64,000 nt of DNA from Armillaria gallica (GCA_037576215.1 JBANDB010000003.1:4526001-4590000); one strand, 5' to 3'. Positions 1 to 13,393 are shown, counted from the first letter of the stretch. Translations and numbers: made by a program. Notes: generated by a model from the letters alone, not told the origin.

Positions 1-535
1 AAGCTTGACGCGAAAAAAATGGATTGTTTAATCCTTTCCCCGGTAATGTCTGGGAACTGCCCTGTGGACTCGGCGGTGCAGTGGTGGAGGACTCCACACT
101 GGCTGCGCCCCCCGCAGAAAAAATACTGACAAGCGTATCGGTGGAGCGATTGGGAGCGGTGTTGTCCGTAACGATGGACACAGATCTTGACATCTTCGGA
201 ACACTTGTGTTGCGAGGATGAGGCTGCGAAGTCGGCGGACGTCGCATTAGTGCCCTGTAAGCTCGGTTTATCTGCGCGTACAAGTTACTCATTGGCAAGA
301 GATAAGGATTCATCAACAACGTACCTGCACAAACTGTTCGGTCGCCCTGCTGATGTCGTCCGGATTCCGATCAGGGTGCCATTTTAATGCCTGTAGGCTT
401 GGTTTTAGCACCAGCAGACAAACAGTGCGGTCAACATACCTGCTTCTTGTAGGCACTCTTGATTTCCTCCCTTGTTGCCTCAGGCCGGATTTCGAGGATT
501 TCGTGGTGATTCTGTTTCGTTGGTGGAGGCAGCAT
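1..535 (-). CDS. J-domain (DnaJ/Hsp40-type) protein, 3' end cut by window edge
   Basis: The sequence shows three exons on the minus strand: 440-535, 325-390 and 1-271, with introns of 49 and 53 bp that have GT-AG ends and join in frame. The product starts with MLPPPTKQNHHEILEIRPEA and runs through a clear J domain in the first 70 residues, including the diagnostic HPD tripeptide in ALKWHPDRNPDD and the following helix ending INRAYRALM. After that comes a Ser/Thr/Pro-rich tail that is open to the window edge, so the C-terminus is missing. J proteins stimulate the ATPase of Hsp70; which Hsp70 or compartment this one serves cannot be told. The start is the first Met in frame with the J domain, 36 bp below a TATA-like stretch at 571-580. 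An extra upstream exon cannot be excluded. Confidence 0.85.
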
Positions 536-570
536 GGATGTGGAGACGTCGTTTCCCCTCCTCCGTCCAA

Positions 571-580
571 TATACTTATA
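571..580 (-). promoter_or_regulatory. TATA-like element of the J-domain gene
   Basis: On the minus strand the sequence reads tataagtata, 36 bp upstream of the J-domain start codon. The position and sequence fit a fungal TATA box, but this is inference only. Confidence 0.35.
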
Positions 581-2708
581 CACTCGAACGCAGCTTCGAT
601 CCGATATTACTCTAGTATCCGATTGGCTGCACGGAACTCTACGCCATATACTGTAGGCTGTGATTCTGAAATGACAATTGTCACGGTAGGTCCGAAATGA
701 ACCAGTTTACAGCCAATATCCCCCGATCAAGTCCAAAAATTAACTATAGTATTTCAGGTTCGGGGGGCTGTCTCATTCCGACTAACGGCTATCATCATCT
801 TCATTATGCAAACTGGAGAAAATTATCGCCACTGTCGGGTTTTCGTTCATCTCTGTTTCTATTGACTTAAGCGAGCTGAAAAGACACCGTTCCCTCTCAT
901 CGATCCGGATTTATCATCCGGAACGAGGAGGATGTCGAGTTACCGTATCTGGACGGCCTTCTTGTCTTTAAACCTTCGTCCTCTCAATACGTACAGGGTT
1001 ATCATGATGCCTGATAGATCGTTCCGAGTTGAAGCAGCACCCAAGGAGAACCCTCACGATACAATTTTCGGTTCCGAGTCGTTGCGGAAACGTCGACTAG
1101 TTATATCCTTCATTAGCAAGGAACAAGGAATTCAACCTCTTGTCGCATGAAAAATTCCCACGCTTCAGCTTCTTCTCTGGTCGCCAGTTAAGCGCAATCT
1201 CTCTATGTGGTAAGTAACTCATGAGTCATTAACACCTTATCAAAGTCTTTTTGACACATTCCTGTTTCAGTTTCGGCAAGTGTACCATCTCGACCTGCTT
1301 TGGACCAAAATTTTCTGGCTTCTAAGCATCGCAGCAGTCTCTTTCCTTTACGTTGTAACACATGCCGTCTCACTGCGGTGTTTAATCGGGAGGTCTGCAC
1401 ATGTTTGGTATGTCACCCTTCTGTGTCAGTCAAGTCTAAAGCATCCTTGCTTAGAGGCACTCAGAAGACCAACAGGAGCCTAGGAGGTCCCGCATTACCG
1501 GGCATCCTTGTACAATCTCTCTGGGCTGGCCTTGGCGCAACAGGACATACGTGTCGTGGATCTGTCAAAACAAAAGGGATAAATCTACTATATTTTGTGA
1601 TTGCTATCATGGATAGAAGCTCTTCGTCTCGTGGAGCGTACATGTCCTCTACATGAGCTAGTCCTACCTTCACCAAATGCCTGCGGGATGCCACCGAAGA
1701 GTTTCATCATCGACCGTTGCAGCGCTTTAGCGTTGAACGGAAAATCAGCTGAACAACGTCGCCATGAGTCCGGGCATTCTCGCCTTGGTCTGTCACTGAA
1801 CTAGAAGCATAACTGCGAGCACACGCAACCGCCGAGATGTGACAGCACAAAACGGCTCGTTCTTCGGGCTTCTTTGTATCGTCACATTCGTCTATGTTTA
1901 CTTGCAAGGCTTTCTGGTGTCATTATCACGCGTTGGACTTCTTGGGGGTAGAGGTCAATGCGAATTAATCTTACACGTCAACGTTGTGTAATTGGGTGGA
2001 ACGGACATACCGGTGTGTGTCCTAACTCATAGGGATCACATACCTCGCCTCTAAGGGCCTACATTTGTGTGTCTGAAGACGCTAATCGAAGACTGTGAGA
2101 TGGCACTGTCCTTCATTTTCCTGATCCCTGAAGACTGAGGATTGAATTCCGATTCCTGATGTAGACCTAGTTCGATTTCCAGGCAGTGGTGATGGTACAT
2201 GACCTACACACCTTAGTCAGACGAAAGAAAGCGGACATACGTATGGTGTTTTCCTGTTGCTGTGCCAGTGACGCTTGCCACCATATTGGCAGCGCCTCGA
2301 AAATTTCAATTGTCGGACTTTGGGTGGGAGCCTAAGACATAAAGCGGTGCAACGCTGCGGAAGATGAGATTGCTCAGTTTTTTACACAGCGAAGCCGCGA
2401 ACTGCCCCAATAATCTTCGTAGATTTACCCTTGCTCTGATCGACCCGGCGGCGCTGAAGGCTTCGCCCTGATCGGCGAGTGACCAAAAAGGAGCTGGTCA
2501 TCGGAAGCGGTGTATTTGGGTTTGTTGAACCTGAAAGACGTCCCAAATTATACGCATTGAACGTAAGTTGGCATTGCTCTTCCATCATCGAGGACGTCCC
2601 AACGAGCAAATACCGCTGCGACTTACGTCGTTTCGCTTCATGCGTCTCCCACCCACTCCTTCGCTGTAACCTCTTCGTCGTTTATACATCTTCCGTTCAT
2701 TTCGGCAG
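581..2708. other. intergenic, no recognisable gene
   Basis: About 2.1 kb separates the divergent J-domain and kelch genes. Open frames here are short (under 120 codons), lack family motifs and do not extend by splicing. I recognise no domain, RNA or terminal repeat. The last few hundred bases must hold the kelch gene promoter. Confidence 0.5.
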
Positions 2709-5700
2709 ATGAGGCCGAATCTCGACTTTCGCTTATTGCCAAGCGTCTGCATCCTCTCGTTCTTGCTGGAATATGAAGTTGCAGCATATACTGCCGTTCC
2801 AAGGTCAGCTTCACCTCTATGAATATTCTCTTCTCCTAATTTATCGGCTATTTAGGTGGGGCCAGGCCGTAGCCGTACTTAATGAGTGTCTCTTCGTTCA
2901 TGGTGGGAAGACAGACGAGTACAATTCATACTCGTATAGACAAGCACCAGCCAACAATGATTTGCTTTACCTTTCATTATCATCGTCATTCAATCTGACA
3001 TCTCCGCCGTGGGAGTTGATCAGCAGCTCGTCGGAAACTTCAACTTCACAGGGCCCAGCAGTAGCCTGGCATACTCTGTCCGGGCTCAATTCTTCCAGCA
3101 TGCTATTATTTGGTGGACTTCCTGCCACCAATTCAACCACAGTCTTAACAAATCGTGCCGATTCATCCTGGATGCTAGATGTATATGCCCTGTCGGAGCC
3201 TAATTGGGAGCAAGAAGCGTTGGCTTGGGCGGGGCAACCGACGAGACGTATACATCATTCCACTGTCACGTCGACTTCTGGCCAAGTATACATAATTGGC
3301 GGGGAGATGGCAGATGGTTCCGAAGTCGCCCTAACCGAGCACTATGTATTCGATCCCGACAGTCAATCATTCACTCAGCTCCCCTCTACCAACGGCCCTT
3401 CAGATATTACTGGACATTCCTCTGTCATTTTATCAAATGGAACGATACTCGTTTTTGGTGGCTATAGTCAAACGCAAGATTCGCTACTTCCGTTTTCCAC
3501 CATTTGGACTCTAGACACTACTGAGTCTACGCTATCGTGGCACCAAATATTCCTTCCCACAAATTCACTTCCAAATCCAAGAAGGGCATTTGCTTCGACT
3601 TGCATCGAAGGAAACAAGGTTGTCATTCAGGGCGGTAGCGATGCCTCCTACCAAACTATATACAGTGATGGTTGGATACTAGATCTATCACAGGATTCAC
3701 CAAGCTGGGTAGAGGTGGATGCTTTGAAGCAGATCGGTGCTCGTTTTGATCATTTCGCTGTTCCTATAGGATCCTCAGTCATGTTTGGATTCGGTGAGTC
3801 GCGACGCCATGAGGCAACCAATGTATTCTGACCGCTCGTCAGGTTACGGGGGCTCCGGTCCATTTGCTACCAATATTTTGATTTACGATTGCTCGACTGG
3901 ATCCTTTCCGTTAGACTTCTCTCCGTCGCCGTCATCACCAGGATCCATACAGACGATGCCAGGGCCGAGTCAGACGTCAAATTCCCATCCGACTGGTACT
4001 GGAGTTTCTTCAGGCTCTACCGGATCTGTTAGTGTTGACCCTTCCTCTACGACTAATTCTGATCCGAGTGATCCAACTGGTGGCGGTCCAACTGGTGGCG
4101 GTGGCGGTGGCGGCGGTGGCGGTACTGCAGCTAGCGGAGGGGACGATGCCCACAGCGACCGAACTATTGCCATTGCCCTTGGGACTACTTTCGGAGTTTT
4201 GGGACTTATTGCTGGTTGCGTGATCATAGTTTACTACGTGCGACATCGCAAAGGAAATTCCTCCACTGGCCAACGATTCATAGCTCTTCATGACGACACC
4301 GAGGATGGAGAGGATAGCCCCCAGCATGATCGCCATCTTCCTCTTGCCAATGGCTTTGGCGAAAGGACACGACATAGTAGGGACGCAGGGTGGACTATCT
4401 TAAGGAGTATCGGTCTGGCGGGTGTTATGCCAGCCAGTGTCAGCGCGCGTCATAATCCAGAGAGACGGGATATGCTCGCAGATGAAGATGCCCAAGATTT
4501 CGCTTCCTGGTACGAGAAGCGACGGAGGGATGGTACAGGAAGTTCATGGTCACTCAGAAGCATCCTCGGAGGAGGTCGGAGGCGCAGTCAAGAGCCCAGT
4601 GCTGCTAGCTCACTTGGCGTGCCATGGAGGGAGAAATATGATCCTTTCTCCGATGACACTGTACTCATGGGGGACGTGGAACCGGAAGTGGCGCATGCTG
4701 GTCCAAGCAGACCAGCCGCTAGGAGACAGACGAGCAATGTCAGCACAATGTCCAGCAACAGCTTTGTTGATCCGTTCGCAGATCCCATACACGAGGACAA
4801 GCCAGAAAGATACCATGATCTGGATAGCATGGAGGACATTCTTGAGATGCCACCTCCTGCACGTTTCAAGCTTCCGCCCCTCTCAATACAGACTGTACTC
4901 CCCGTGTCCACCATTAGTCACGCCCTCAGCCCAGTTACGGAGACATCACGGCTTTCTATTGGCGATCCCAGCACACCTTCGATTCATACCAATTCTAACT
5001 CTCATGAACATAATCTATCTCCGTTCGACAGTGCGTCGGGAATGACATCTCGTACATCTAACGACCCTTCCCGTTCTCCAGGCCAGCGGACATCCTCCTT
5101 GATTGCTTCCGTGCCAACCCAGCCGATGCGACGCAGTGACTCGTGGTGGGCACGTTTCTCTCGCACGAGCTTATTGGATCGACGAAATAGCGATGCCTCG
5201 AGGAGAGCTTCGTTGGACTTCAGAGATCCGAATCCACCACCACGGTTGGTTGCCATCGAAGAAAGCACCCACTCGGCAACGTCGACATCGCCCGAGGCAG
5301 ACAACCCAACAGGATTTAACCGATCTTCGTCGCTTCGTCCTGGATCACGCAGGGTCTCAAGAGTTTACGGCGTTCACGGAAAATCGTCATCTTCGTTGCG
5401 GACCGCAGATTCCGAACTCATTGAAAGAATGGTCGGCACAATGGACGTCGCACAAAGAGTGAGAACAGGTAGCCATCGAACCCGAGAGAGCACAGGGACC
5501 AGCCTTAGCATTGAGATCCCTGCTTCGGAAGATGGTCTCCTCATGGAACATCTAGGGGATGACCGTCCTATCGTCACCTCTCCGTCAGGCATGTCATCGT
5601 GGGATATTACACGTAGTTCCAGTGATCCACCATCTCGGAGTCTGACTCCACCATGGGGGCAGATGTCTCTGATTCCTACGTCTCCCTCTGCTGTATCTCC

Positions 5701-5923
5701 TGAGGACGGTGGCGTCAAGCAACCACTCCGTAGAGAATCCGTTGCGGCTCGTGTTCAGGCATACGAACGCCGGATGAGTCATGATGGAGAACTTCCTGAT
5801 ATTAACTTGAACGAAGAACGCGCCAGGCATAGGAGCCAACTGGTTGATTATGGTTTGGTTCCCAGGCCCAGTCTCTTCGTTGCCAACCCCGACCACCGTC
5901 TCTCGTCTTCCGGAGATTCCTAG
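2709..5923 (+). CDS. kelch-repeat single-pass membrane protein
   Basis: Three exons (2709-2803, 2856-3793, 3843-5923) encode 1037 residues. The start at 2709 gives a hydrophobic signal-like N-terminus (MRPNLDFRLLPSVCILSFLL). The open frame that begins at 2773 is an artefact of the 52-bp first intron. Residues about 35-390 carry repeated kelch blades, visible as IIGG, VFGG and VIQGG strand motifs spaced 50-60 residues apart. A Ser/Thr/Gly-rich linker with an eight-Gly run leads to one transmembrane helix at about 451-478 (TIAIALGTTFGVLGLIAGCV), followed by basic residues and a 550-residue Ser/Arg-rich cytoplasmic tail without a recognisable domain. The predicted topology is an outside beta-propeller with an inside tail, as in fungal wall or polarity sensor proteins. 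That role is inference; no catalytic site is visible. Confidence 0.88.
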
Positions 5924-7139
5924 ATTGTTTTATTCTCCACCTTGGCCCTTGGGGTAACGCGCTTCAAATTTCCATATAAAATGCCGCGCATATACTTACC
6001 AACATCTATCTGGAATTACTGGATATAGATTCGGTTATATCTACAGTCGGATTTTGCTTTGCTCTCTCGCTGTCTTATCTTTATATCTTTTACGATTTTA
6101 CGACCATTGACGCCTGTGACTTTTGTCTGTTTTACGCCAGGGATCTTTTCCCATTATACACATTGGCTGGCTGATGGACTTATCCTACCTACTGTACAAC
6201 GAATACTTTCTGTATTGCCACCACTAACACATGTACGCTGGAAGGGACATTGTCTTGTCTACAACGAGAATTTAGGGGATAAACGTCCAATAAAATAAAT
6301 AAAAAACACTATTGTGCTTGGAACATTTGGATAACTAGAGCCGACCTTGGAATGGCGAGCAATAGCCCATGCCAAGAAGAAATGTTCAAGCTGTTCAAAT
6401 CACCGCCGGAAATTGGAGACTGTTGGGGCAAATACCTGTATACCATCAGGTACGAGAGGCCTGTTACTTCCCAATATGTACTATCCTTCAAGTTTCAGCA
6501 TGATCCCGTCTCGGTACCGTGGGCTATCGGACGAAGAATGAGTGCGATGATGAACACCCGGATCAAATAAATACGCGAACGTGATCCCAGGGTAGACACG
6601 GGCTGATTAAACCCGGCCAAACCCGGCTCATTACCCCCCGCTTAAGGGGTATTGATGTACATATCCCGGATTATCTGCGGCCTTCAAAAAACAGGTATCT
6701 CGGAGGTTTGTGATGCGGTTGTCATTGCATATCAAGCTGTTGAAAAACGATCCGGGGTTTGCACAGCCGTACTTGACATACATATCTATGAACAGCATCT
6801 TACCTGGAACTTGGAAGTTGCCTGGAAGACTCACGGATCCGAATCTCAGCTTCACCCCCTCTTCTCGTCCGTTCCACACATACAGATGTATAATGGGACA
6901 TCGAAGGCTCTTACAAGTCTCATTTACAGAGGAGACATCAAAGTCATCCGGGGGCAGATGTAGTACACAATACCATCATCAGGCACCCAGGTCAAAACCC
7001 ACATCAAGGCGCTTGTCATCCACCGAAAGCTTCTCGGATGGCTAAAATAAAGTGCAAACAATTACAGAAGCGAGTCTTGATGATGCCACGAGAAACTCAC
7101 TTGGATGCTCGCTACCACTGGTGCCATTGCTAAGGTCTT
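5924..7139. other. intergenic, no recognisable gene
   Basis: The first 300 bp are the 3' region of the kelch gene. The rest contains short open frames on both strands near 6350-7045 whose translations match no family I know. A small direct duplication of aaacccggc lies near 6606-6626. Nothing supports a functional gene. Confidence 0.45.
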
Positions 7140-8850
7140 CTTCTCTACGCGGTACAAGTATGCCCTTGCGGGAATATTTCCTCTACTATCTCAAACGTTC
7201 GTTCAACAGTTTCCGGATAATAAAGAACACGTGAAGTTAAGGAAGGCAGCGAAATTAAACGTTCCGAAAATCAGCAGTGCTGAACCCCGGGAGTACTCCC
7301 ACGCGAGAGCAAAATTAAACATCCTACTTGTGGCGGCGGCGAGGGAGACTGCCTTGGCACGAACCACGGGGGAAACATGAAGGTGCATTAAGGATCGTAT
7401 ACGAGGAGAAGGACACGAATTATACCAACTCAGTAGGATACGTCCACGAGATAGGACCCACCGTTATAGTGAAAGCGCAAACAAAGAAGCAAGAAAAAAT
7501 GATGACTCCATAGGTTATAGAGGTGTGATCGATGATCCAAATTCCTTGGAAGTGAAGTAATGAGCTTACTCGGAGAGCACCTGGAAAGATTAACTCACGT
7601 TCACCATCGACACTATAACCCAGCTTCGGTAATGCGATTGAAGGCCACTGATGAGAAAGAGGAAGAAGCCCATCAGGAGCGTCCCGACTAAATGCATAGG
7701 CCGGCATCAACGCTTCTCAATGTATATGATAGTGGGGACCGTGAAAGCCATGTTAAGACGGATTTGATGCACAGACTAAAGAAACGGGTTCGCCGTAGCC
7801 GATAAGCCTTAAAGTAGCTACGTCTACTGCGGAAATGAAGTTCCCGCGACGACCAGTAACACTGGCGCCTTCAAAAACGTAGACGATGTAGTGCTTGGTA
7901 CATCCTGCAGTTCAGGGGGAGTTCATCAACGAAGCAGGAACCCACATCATGGAAAGTATTCCATTGAGTTGTGACCATACCAGGAGAGCCACACCAAATG
8001 CAACGCGACGAGGCATGCCAGGTCGAGGTATGATTTGGCACCGTCAGTTCGCCTAAAGAGGATCTGTTGCATGATTTCTTCTTCGTACTCCAACATTACA
8101 AGCCCGTTATGGGTATTACCGCCACTGTATGAGCCTGCTAGAACCTGAAGCGCTTCGTCTTCCTTGAAAAGTGACATAATCAACGTAGTAGCAGAACGAG
8201 GGACATGAAATCCTACTGACCTTCTCCGATCAATAGCCATCGAGGAGTCTACCCACACTGATGACGATTAACAGGGTTAAGTTGCATAGCCCTTGGGATA
8301 CGGAAAGAAGTAACCCTATTGATGTTCGAGTAGCCGAATTGAACGGAGTACTGAGTGAGAATACTTCAAGTAATGGACCAATTTTCACAGATACGACGGC
8401 CCCGATGGCTATTTCCGACGGGCAGGTTGGAACGACAGACCATACTAGCCGAAATAACAGATGTAACTCGTCCGACAGCATTGATTGCCTATTCTTGCGG
8501 GTAGCGTTAAATAAATGAACTGTAGAAGCATTAAAGAGACTTACGACAGAAGTACCTTGAGAAACTAAGAATGGCGAGAGAACCGGCAGGCATAGCGGTC
8601 ACAATAGCTCCTTGAGCATTTGATCCAAGCTATTCAATCTCATATTCAATATCGGGCTTTGGATTGCGTAACAGACGACTGAGAAAAAGTGCTGTAGATG
8701 TACCACTCGTTCTATACAGAGGAAGATCAATTTTTAGCGTTATAACACCTAGGGTTGCAGTCAGCACCCCGTACATGGATGAAATATCTAAATCAAAAAG
8801 GCGGTCAATTTGGGTCAATGATGCATACAAATGAACCTACGATGTACGGC
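7140..8850 (-). pseudogene. decayed MFS sugar-transporter gene
   Basis: Pieces of a fungal sugar-porter (MFS) sequence appear in the right order on the minus strand. An N-terminal LFDLDISSMYGVL segment near 8780 precedes QGAIVTAMPAGSL near 8610. Then come WSIT-stop-SILTQYSVQFGY and SFRIP near 8300-8400, EALQVLAGSYSGGNTHNGLV near 8130, MPRRVAFGVALLVWSQLNG near 8000, and VCAFTITVGPISWTYPTEL near 7440. VRAKAVSLAAATSRMFNFAL and LIFGTFNFAAFL follow near 7210-7360, then EIVEEIFPQGH near 7170. The fragments lie in different frames and are broken by stops (for example at positions where the family has Trp), by a frameshift before MPRR, and by loss of a transmembrane segment near 7295. It is therefore a non-functional relic. 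The family would import hexoses or related sugars with protons. Confidence 0.85.
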
Positions 8851-11800
8851 GATTCAAATATTCATCAGCCAATCCTTTCAGTCTTGACTAGAAGACATAC
8901 GTGGGGTCGATGCAATCTGCGAGTTATACTGATGTTTTGATCGCAGGACACCTTTCATGAAGGTAATGAAAATCGGAAGCGCACTCCTCGGCCCATCCTG
9001 ATTCCTGAACGTCTTAGTCTAGTAGGGTAAGGAGAAGCACATGCTAGATGTACATGGAACTTATAAAAACGAACGGTCCACGATCTTCATCTGATAAGAG
9101 ACGGTAATTGCCAAGGGATCGGGTGCGAGGCATGAGTCGACCTTGCTGAGCAACATCATCTTTGAGTGTCATCGGACCGGTGCTCCGCAAAATTTGCAAC
9201 CAAATTTGTCAAATAAGTACACGCGTTTTCCTCTCTTCTTTCGTCGTTAGCTTGCCAGAGACATAAAATCCCGCTAATTGCTGGCTACGTGCAAGAATAC
9301 AATCTACCGATTCTCACGCCCAACCATATTGAGTTACCTCACCACCAAGTGTCTAATGATGGACGTACTGGAACAGTCTTTCATCCAAAACCTTACGCGT
9401 TAAACGCGGCTGTTTCATATCGCGATGGAGGTTAGAATATGCCGCACAAACTACGGGTCTTTCTCATTCGCGGACAAGCTTTCGTGCTCCCAGTTCATTG
9501 CTCCTTCACTTATAGATTGAGCCTGCGGCCGTGTACTTTCAATCGCCTGGTTGCTGTGCACGCTCTCCAACGGTCCCGATCAATGAGGGACAGCCCTCAA
9601 CTGACATACTTGTAATCCTGTACCCCCGTCCGTGGCTATGGGCACTACTATTTCGTGACACTGCGTTTTTACCGCTTTCAGTCTGTCTTGCAGTGCAATG
9701 TCATTCTGGAACTGCAAACTTGCACGGGTGCTATGGGCCTTTGGCTTCTATTGTGCGGTTACATTCGATAATCCCAAGTTGGAGACGCTGGGCCTACAGA
9801 ATGCCCATCATCTCGCGCAAAGTTTGACTTGAATATTGGACAGTGATAAGACCGCGACACCCGACGACATAAACGTTTTATGGATCTATGCTGTGCTTAC
9901 GAGCATTAGCATGTCCATGATGTCGCTCTCCTAGACTCACTAGCTAGACCTACGGTTATTCCTCGCCTCCGTCGACCGGTCCCCCCGAGCTGTGCCCGAT
10001 GGACCGAGGTTAACCTGATTCCTCTTCCTGCAGCTGAGAAGAGCAAATGGATAACAGTACGGGCCGACCATCTCTGCGTGGCGATAAAATTTCCTGACCC
10101 ACATGTATGCCGTATCTTCCGGTAACTAATTTTCTGTGGACGAGTAAATTGAATGGAGATAACAGCATTTTCCCTGTCGTTGTCAAGCTTTTGTTCTTGT
10201 CCTTGACTTACTTGTGCTGCGGTCAAAAGATACAGAATTAAACGAGATATATTCCGGTCCCAAATTCACTTGCGGGGCTGGTATTTACTGAAACTGATGC
10301 GTCGTTCCATTTCTCATGGTCTCACCTCACCGTCAACAGAATACACCACCTCGTCGGGCTCCTTCCAATCCGGATTTGTGGCGGCTTTAGCCCTCCCTTT
10401 TCCGATGTCAATAATCTGAATACATCTCGAAGTTCTCTTCGCGCATCGTCGGAGACTACGCTCTTCTCCCGATGAGTTCTTCGTACATACCTTCCGTTTG
10501 ATCTGACCTTCTTCAGATCTTAGGCTGTGTAGGTTTTGCTGTCTTGTCCAACACAACCATAAGCCAATACCAAGACAAGTTCCTTGATCAACTTGGAATT
10601 TCGAGAAGTGGTCAGTTGTTCAAGTTTTTTCTTATATGAATTACATTGATCAGCAGACCTCTTGCTCCAGCTGCTAGTTGCTATATTCGTCCCAAGGACA
10701 GACGTACTAGGATTTGATAAGTAGGACGTATAGCGGTTTTAAATTGTCTCTTTGTTGTGTAGATACTGCTTGCCTTTTTGATGCACTCCCGCTCTAGTTC
10801 AACGCAATCTTTTCTGGCGATCATTAAGAACTGTCATGTCGAATAAAGTCTACGTGTATAGGAGGGTAGTGCTGAAGGCATAGTTCAATTAATGTCAGAT
10901 TAAAACCAGGTTATCATAAAAACCCCGCATCACGTCTCGCAGGCTCGTATGGGGTTCAATCAAAGGATAAGCTGCCGATCGTCCAGATGGAACAAAGAAG
11001 TTTACTACATCCCGCCATTGCAGCTTCCGCACCATTGCTATCATGCCCTCAAAACGCGTTCGGCCCCACTGCATTGGGTCAAAGGTACCGCCGAGAAATC
11101 TGGACCTAGAATGTAATGCTCACAATAGCCCCAACATCGTACTTATCTATTGTCCCTGTGCACCACAAGGTGCAGCCCATTGCCACCAATTGTTTCTACA
11201 TCGCACTTGAGCTACTCTGATTGATCACTAGGCTGCCGCAAACCTTTTCGTAAATGTCAACACGTGAGTCTGGCTGAAAAGCTGGCTGTCGCAAAGGGAC
11301 GGGAATAACATACACATCATTTGAGGATTCCAGGCGGTCTCGGGCGGAGGTTAGAAGCGACGACCCCACAGGAACATCCTCCTTGAAACCGCCGCATTGC
11401 TAGACAGCTTGTAGACATCCTCAGGGCTAGAGTAATATCTGTGGTCCAATGAAGTAGGGAGCGCCGTAGAGTGATAGCGTTCACTACAACGAGGTCCGAT
11501 TTGACCGACGAAACATGTCGGCGATGGCCTACATGTAATGATGTGGTCGCCATCAACTACAGGGGAAGGATCAGTGAAGTCGACAGTCGATCTTTTGATC
11601 GCTTGTCAGATACTAATAGACTGTGAATCACCAACTCCTGCGAGTAGTCACCGTTGAGTTGAACACCGGTTTCCAGGTTTGACGTTTCATCCTGAACGCT
11701 ATGCTACCGACTGTTGGGAGTTTGAAGATCTGAGAAAGTAAAAGGATGTGGGTGACTGGTGATTGGTTTCTAACTGATGATTGAAGTCACCGCGAGAAAG

Positions 11801-12856
11801 TTGTAATCATGAAATTCTAAGTGCCAGTGGTTCGATGATTCCATTCGCAGTAGCGACCAACCGCCCCGTCGCCCCGATATCGATTATTCGTGGTTCCTGA
11901 TCGAATTTCGTCGTAGACGCTCGGTGCCATATTTGTCTGCAGATCCCACCGGATATAACATATCTACCACCAGCGCTCAGAGCCTAGAGGGGTAGATAAT
12001 GAGGGCAATCACAAAATTCATCGACATAACACGACAGAATGATTCTCGAGTAGAGTAGAGAGTATACCACCTCCTCGTACCGTGGAATCAGCCACGGAAC
12101 AATTACTTAGAGCCTGCTCGAAGGAATTTGGAAAGAACGGACCCAGGCTGTCGGCACATTCCGCCAACCCTTTGCCCGGTTTTTCAGCGCTAAGCGCTGG
12201 CTGATAGAAGTGCTTTGCACCATATGATGTCCAGATACAGATGACTTTGTGTGTCCCCCTTCCCAGACTTGTGGGAATTGAAGACAACTTCGGGAAATCT
12301 TCTTGCTACGGAGAGGAATCGATTGTTATTGTGCCATCAAGTGTGGCGGCCTAGACAAGGCTTGCTGATCTCTTTGCATTATACATGTAATAGCATACCA
12401 ACCTGATGCGGCACTGAGGGCCACGACATGTCGCAGAATAAAGCCTCATGGTTGAACTGAAACGCAGGACAATAGTGGAGAGATAAATGAACGCAAAATT
12501 GGCAGGTCTTGGTGGACCTTAATTGAAATGATGGGCTAGTATTAGTGGGCGTTGTCCGTCTGTCACAAGTGGATGAAAACAGCGGAAACATGCTGTGAGG
12601 GTGGCCGAGGTCCATCAGACGCGGGAGAAGCGCCGCCACTTTTAGCAAGCGCTTAATTGACTGGCCTATCAGTTTCGTCGCACAAGCGCTGGAAGATGGG
12701 CCAGGAGGAAGATGAACAGCATGTGCAATTGCTGTCACATCCTCGGAAAGCAGCTGACTCGGATGATTCGAGAAGTATAGGTTGTCGCAGTGGTTAAGTC
12801 GTTCAGAAACTGATGTTATACATGATGAATCCTTATACAACTCCTCCTTGCCTGGT
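8851..12856. other. 4-kb gene-poor stretch, no recognisable gene
   Basis: No frame here shows a family motif. The longest open frames (about 98 codons at 9531-9827 on the plus strand, 106 at 9906-10226 and 164 at 12379-12873 on the minus strand) have no domain signature, and I could not join them to neighbours by splice sites. The stretch follows directly on the decayed transporter and probably contains further decayed sequence. I see no terminal repeats that would define a transposon. Confidence 0.45.
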
Positions 12857-13393
12857 TCAAGCAGCAGCCTCAAGTTCAGCGAGATATTTATTCGAAGTCT
12901 CGTCGCCGGTCTTCTTAAGAATCTGCAAGTGACAAGCTAGTTAAATGAAACAGCGGCATGTGAACCCGAAGACAACGCACCTCGGTCAGTTTCTCGACAT
13001 ATTTGGCCTGCGCTTCTTCTTTAGAAGTACCCTTGACCTTGTTCCAAGCATCCCTAAGAAACGATGTATGGCATGACGAGAATTCGAATTCCCACAAGCA
13101 AGAAACACACCATTTGGCTTTGCCTACAAAATCGAGTATACCTGGACGCTCCGTATTGATATCGCCGATGGTTCCTTTGATCTCGTTAGGAGTAGACCGA
13201 TGGAATGATATATCAGGCAGACCTTGCTTGTAATAAGAGTAGAACTGTAAATCGCGAAAATCAGATCAAAGGAGAAGTAACAGGGGTTCGTTCTACTGAC
13301 AAAGAGCTGGTCATCCTGGGTGGGCTTGACGGGGCCATCCTTGGGAAGGCTCTGGACGATTTCTATGGCCTTCTTGAACTGGGCTTCAGACAT
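12857..13393 (-). CDS. acb1: acyl-CoA-binding protein
   Basis: Five exons (13301-13393, 13223-13244, 13111-13174, 12981-13053, 12857-12922) give 105 residues, close to the usual 86-105 of the family. The sequence has the ACBP hallmarks: [17 protein letters not shown], the ligand-binding [12 protein letters not shown] segment, [20 protein letters not shown], and [24 protein letters not shown] binds medium- and long-chain acyl-CoA esters in the cytosol and buffers their supply to lipid synthesis. All four introns are 48-57 bp; the second exon is only 22 bp. The gene is divergent from the PH-domain gene, sharing a region of about 590 bp. The fatty acid synthase, which produces its ligands, lies 16 kb away with unrelated genes between, so there is no cluster. 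Confidence 0.95.

Noticed and set aside
12379..12873. 164-codon open frame on the minus strand
   Set aside because: No domain, runs into the end of the acyl-CoA-binding gene and has no convincing start or splice partner.
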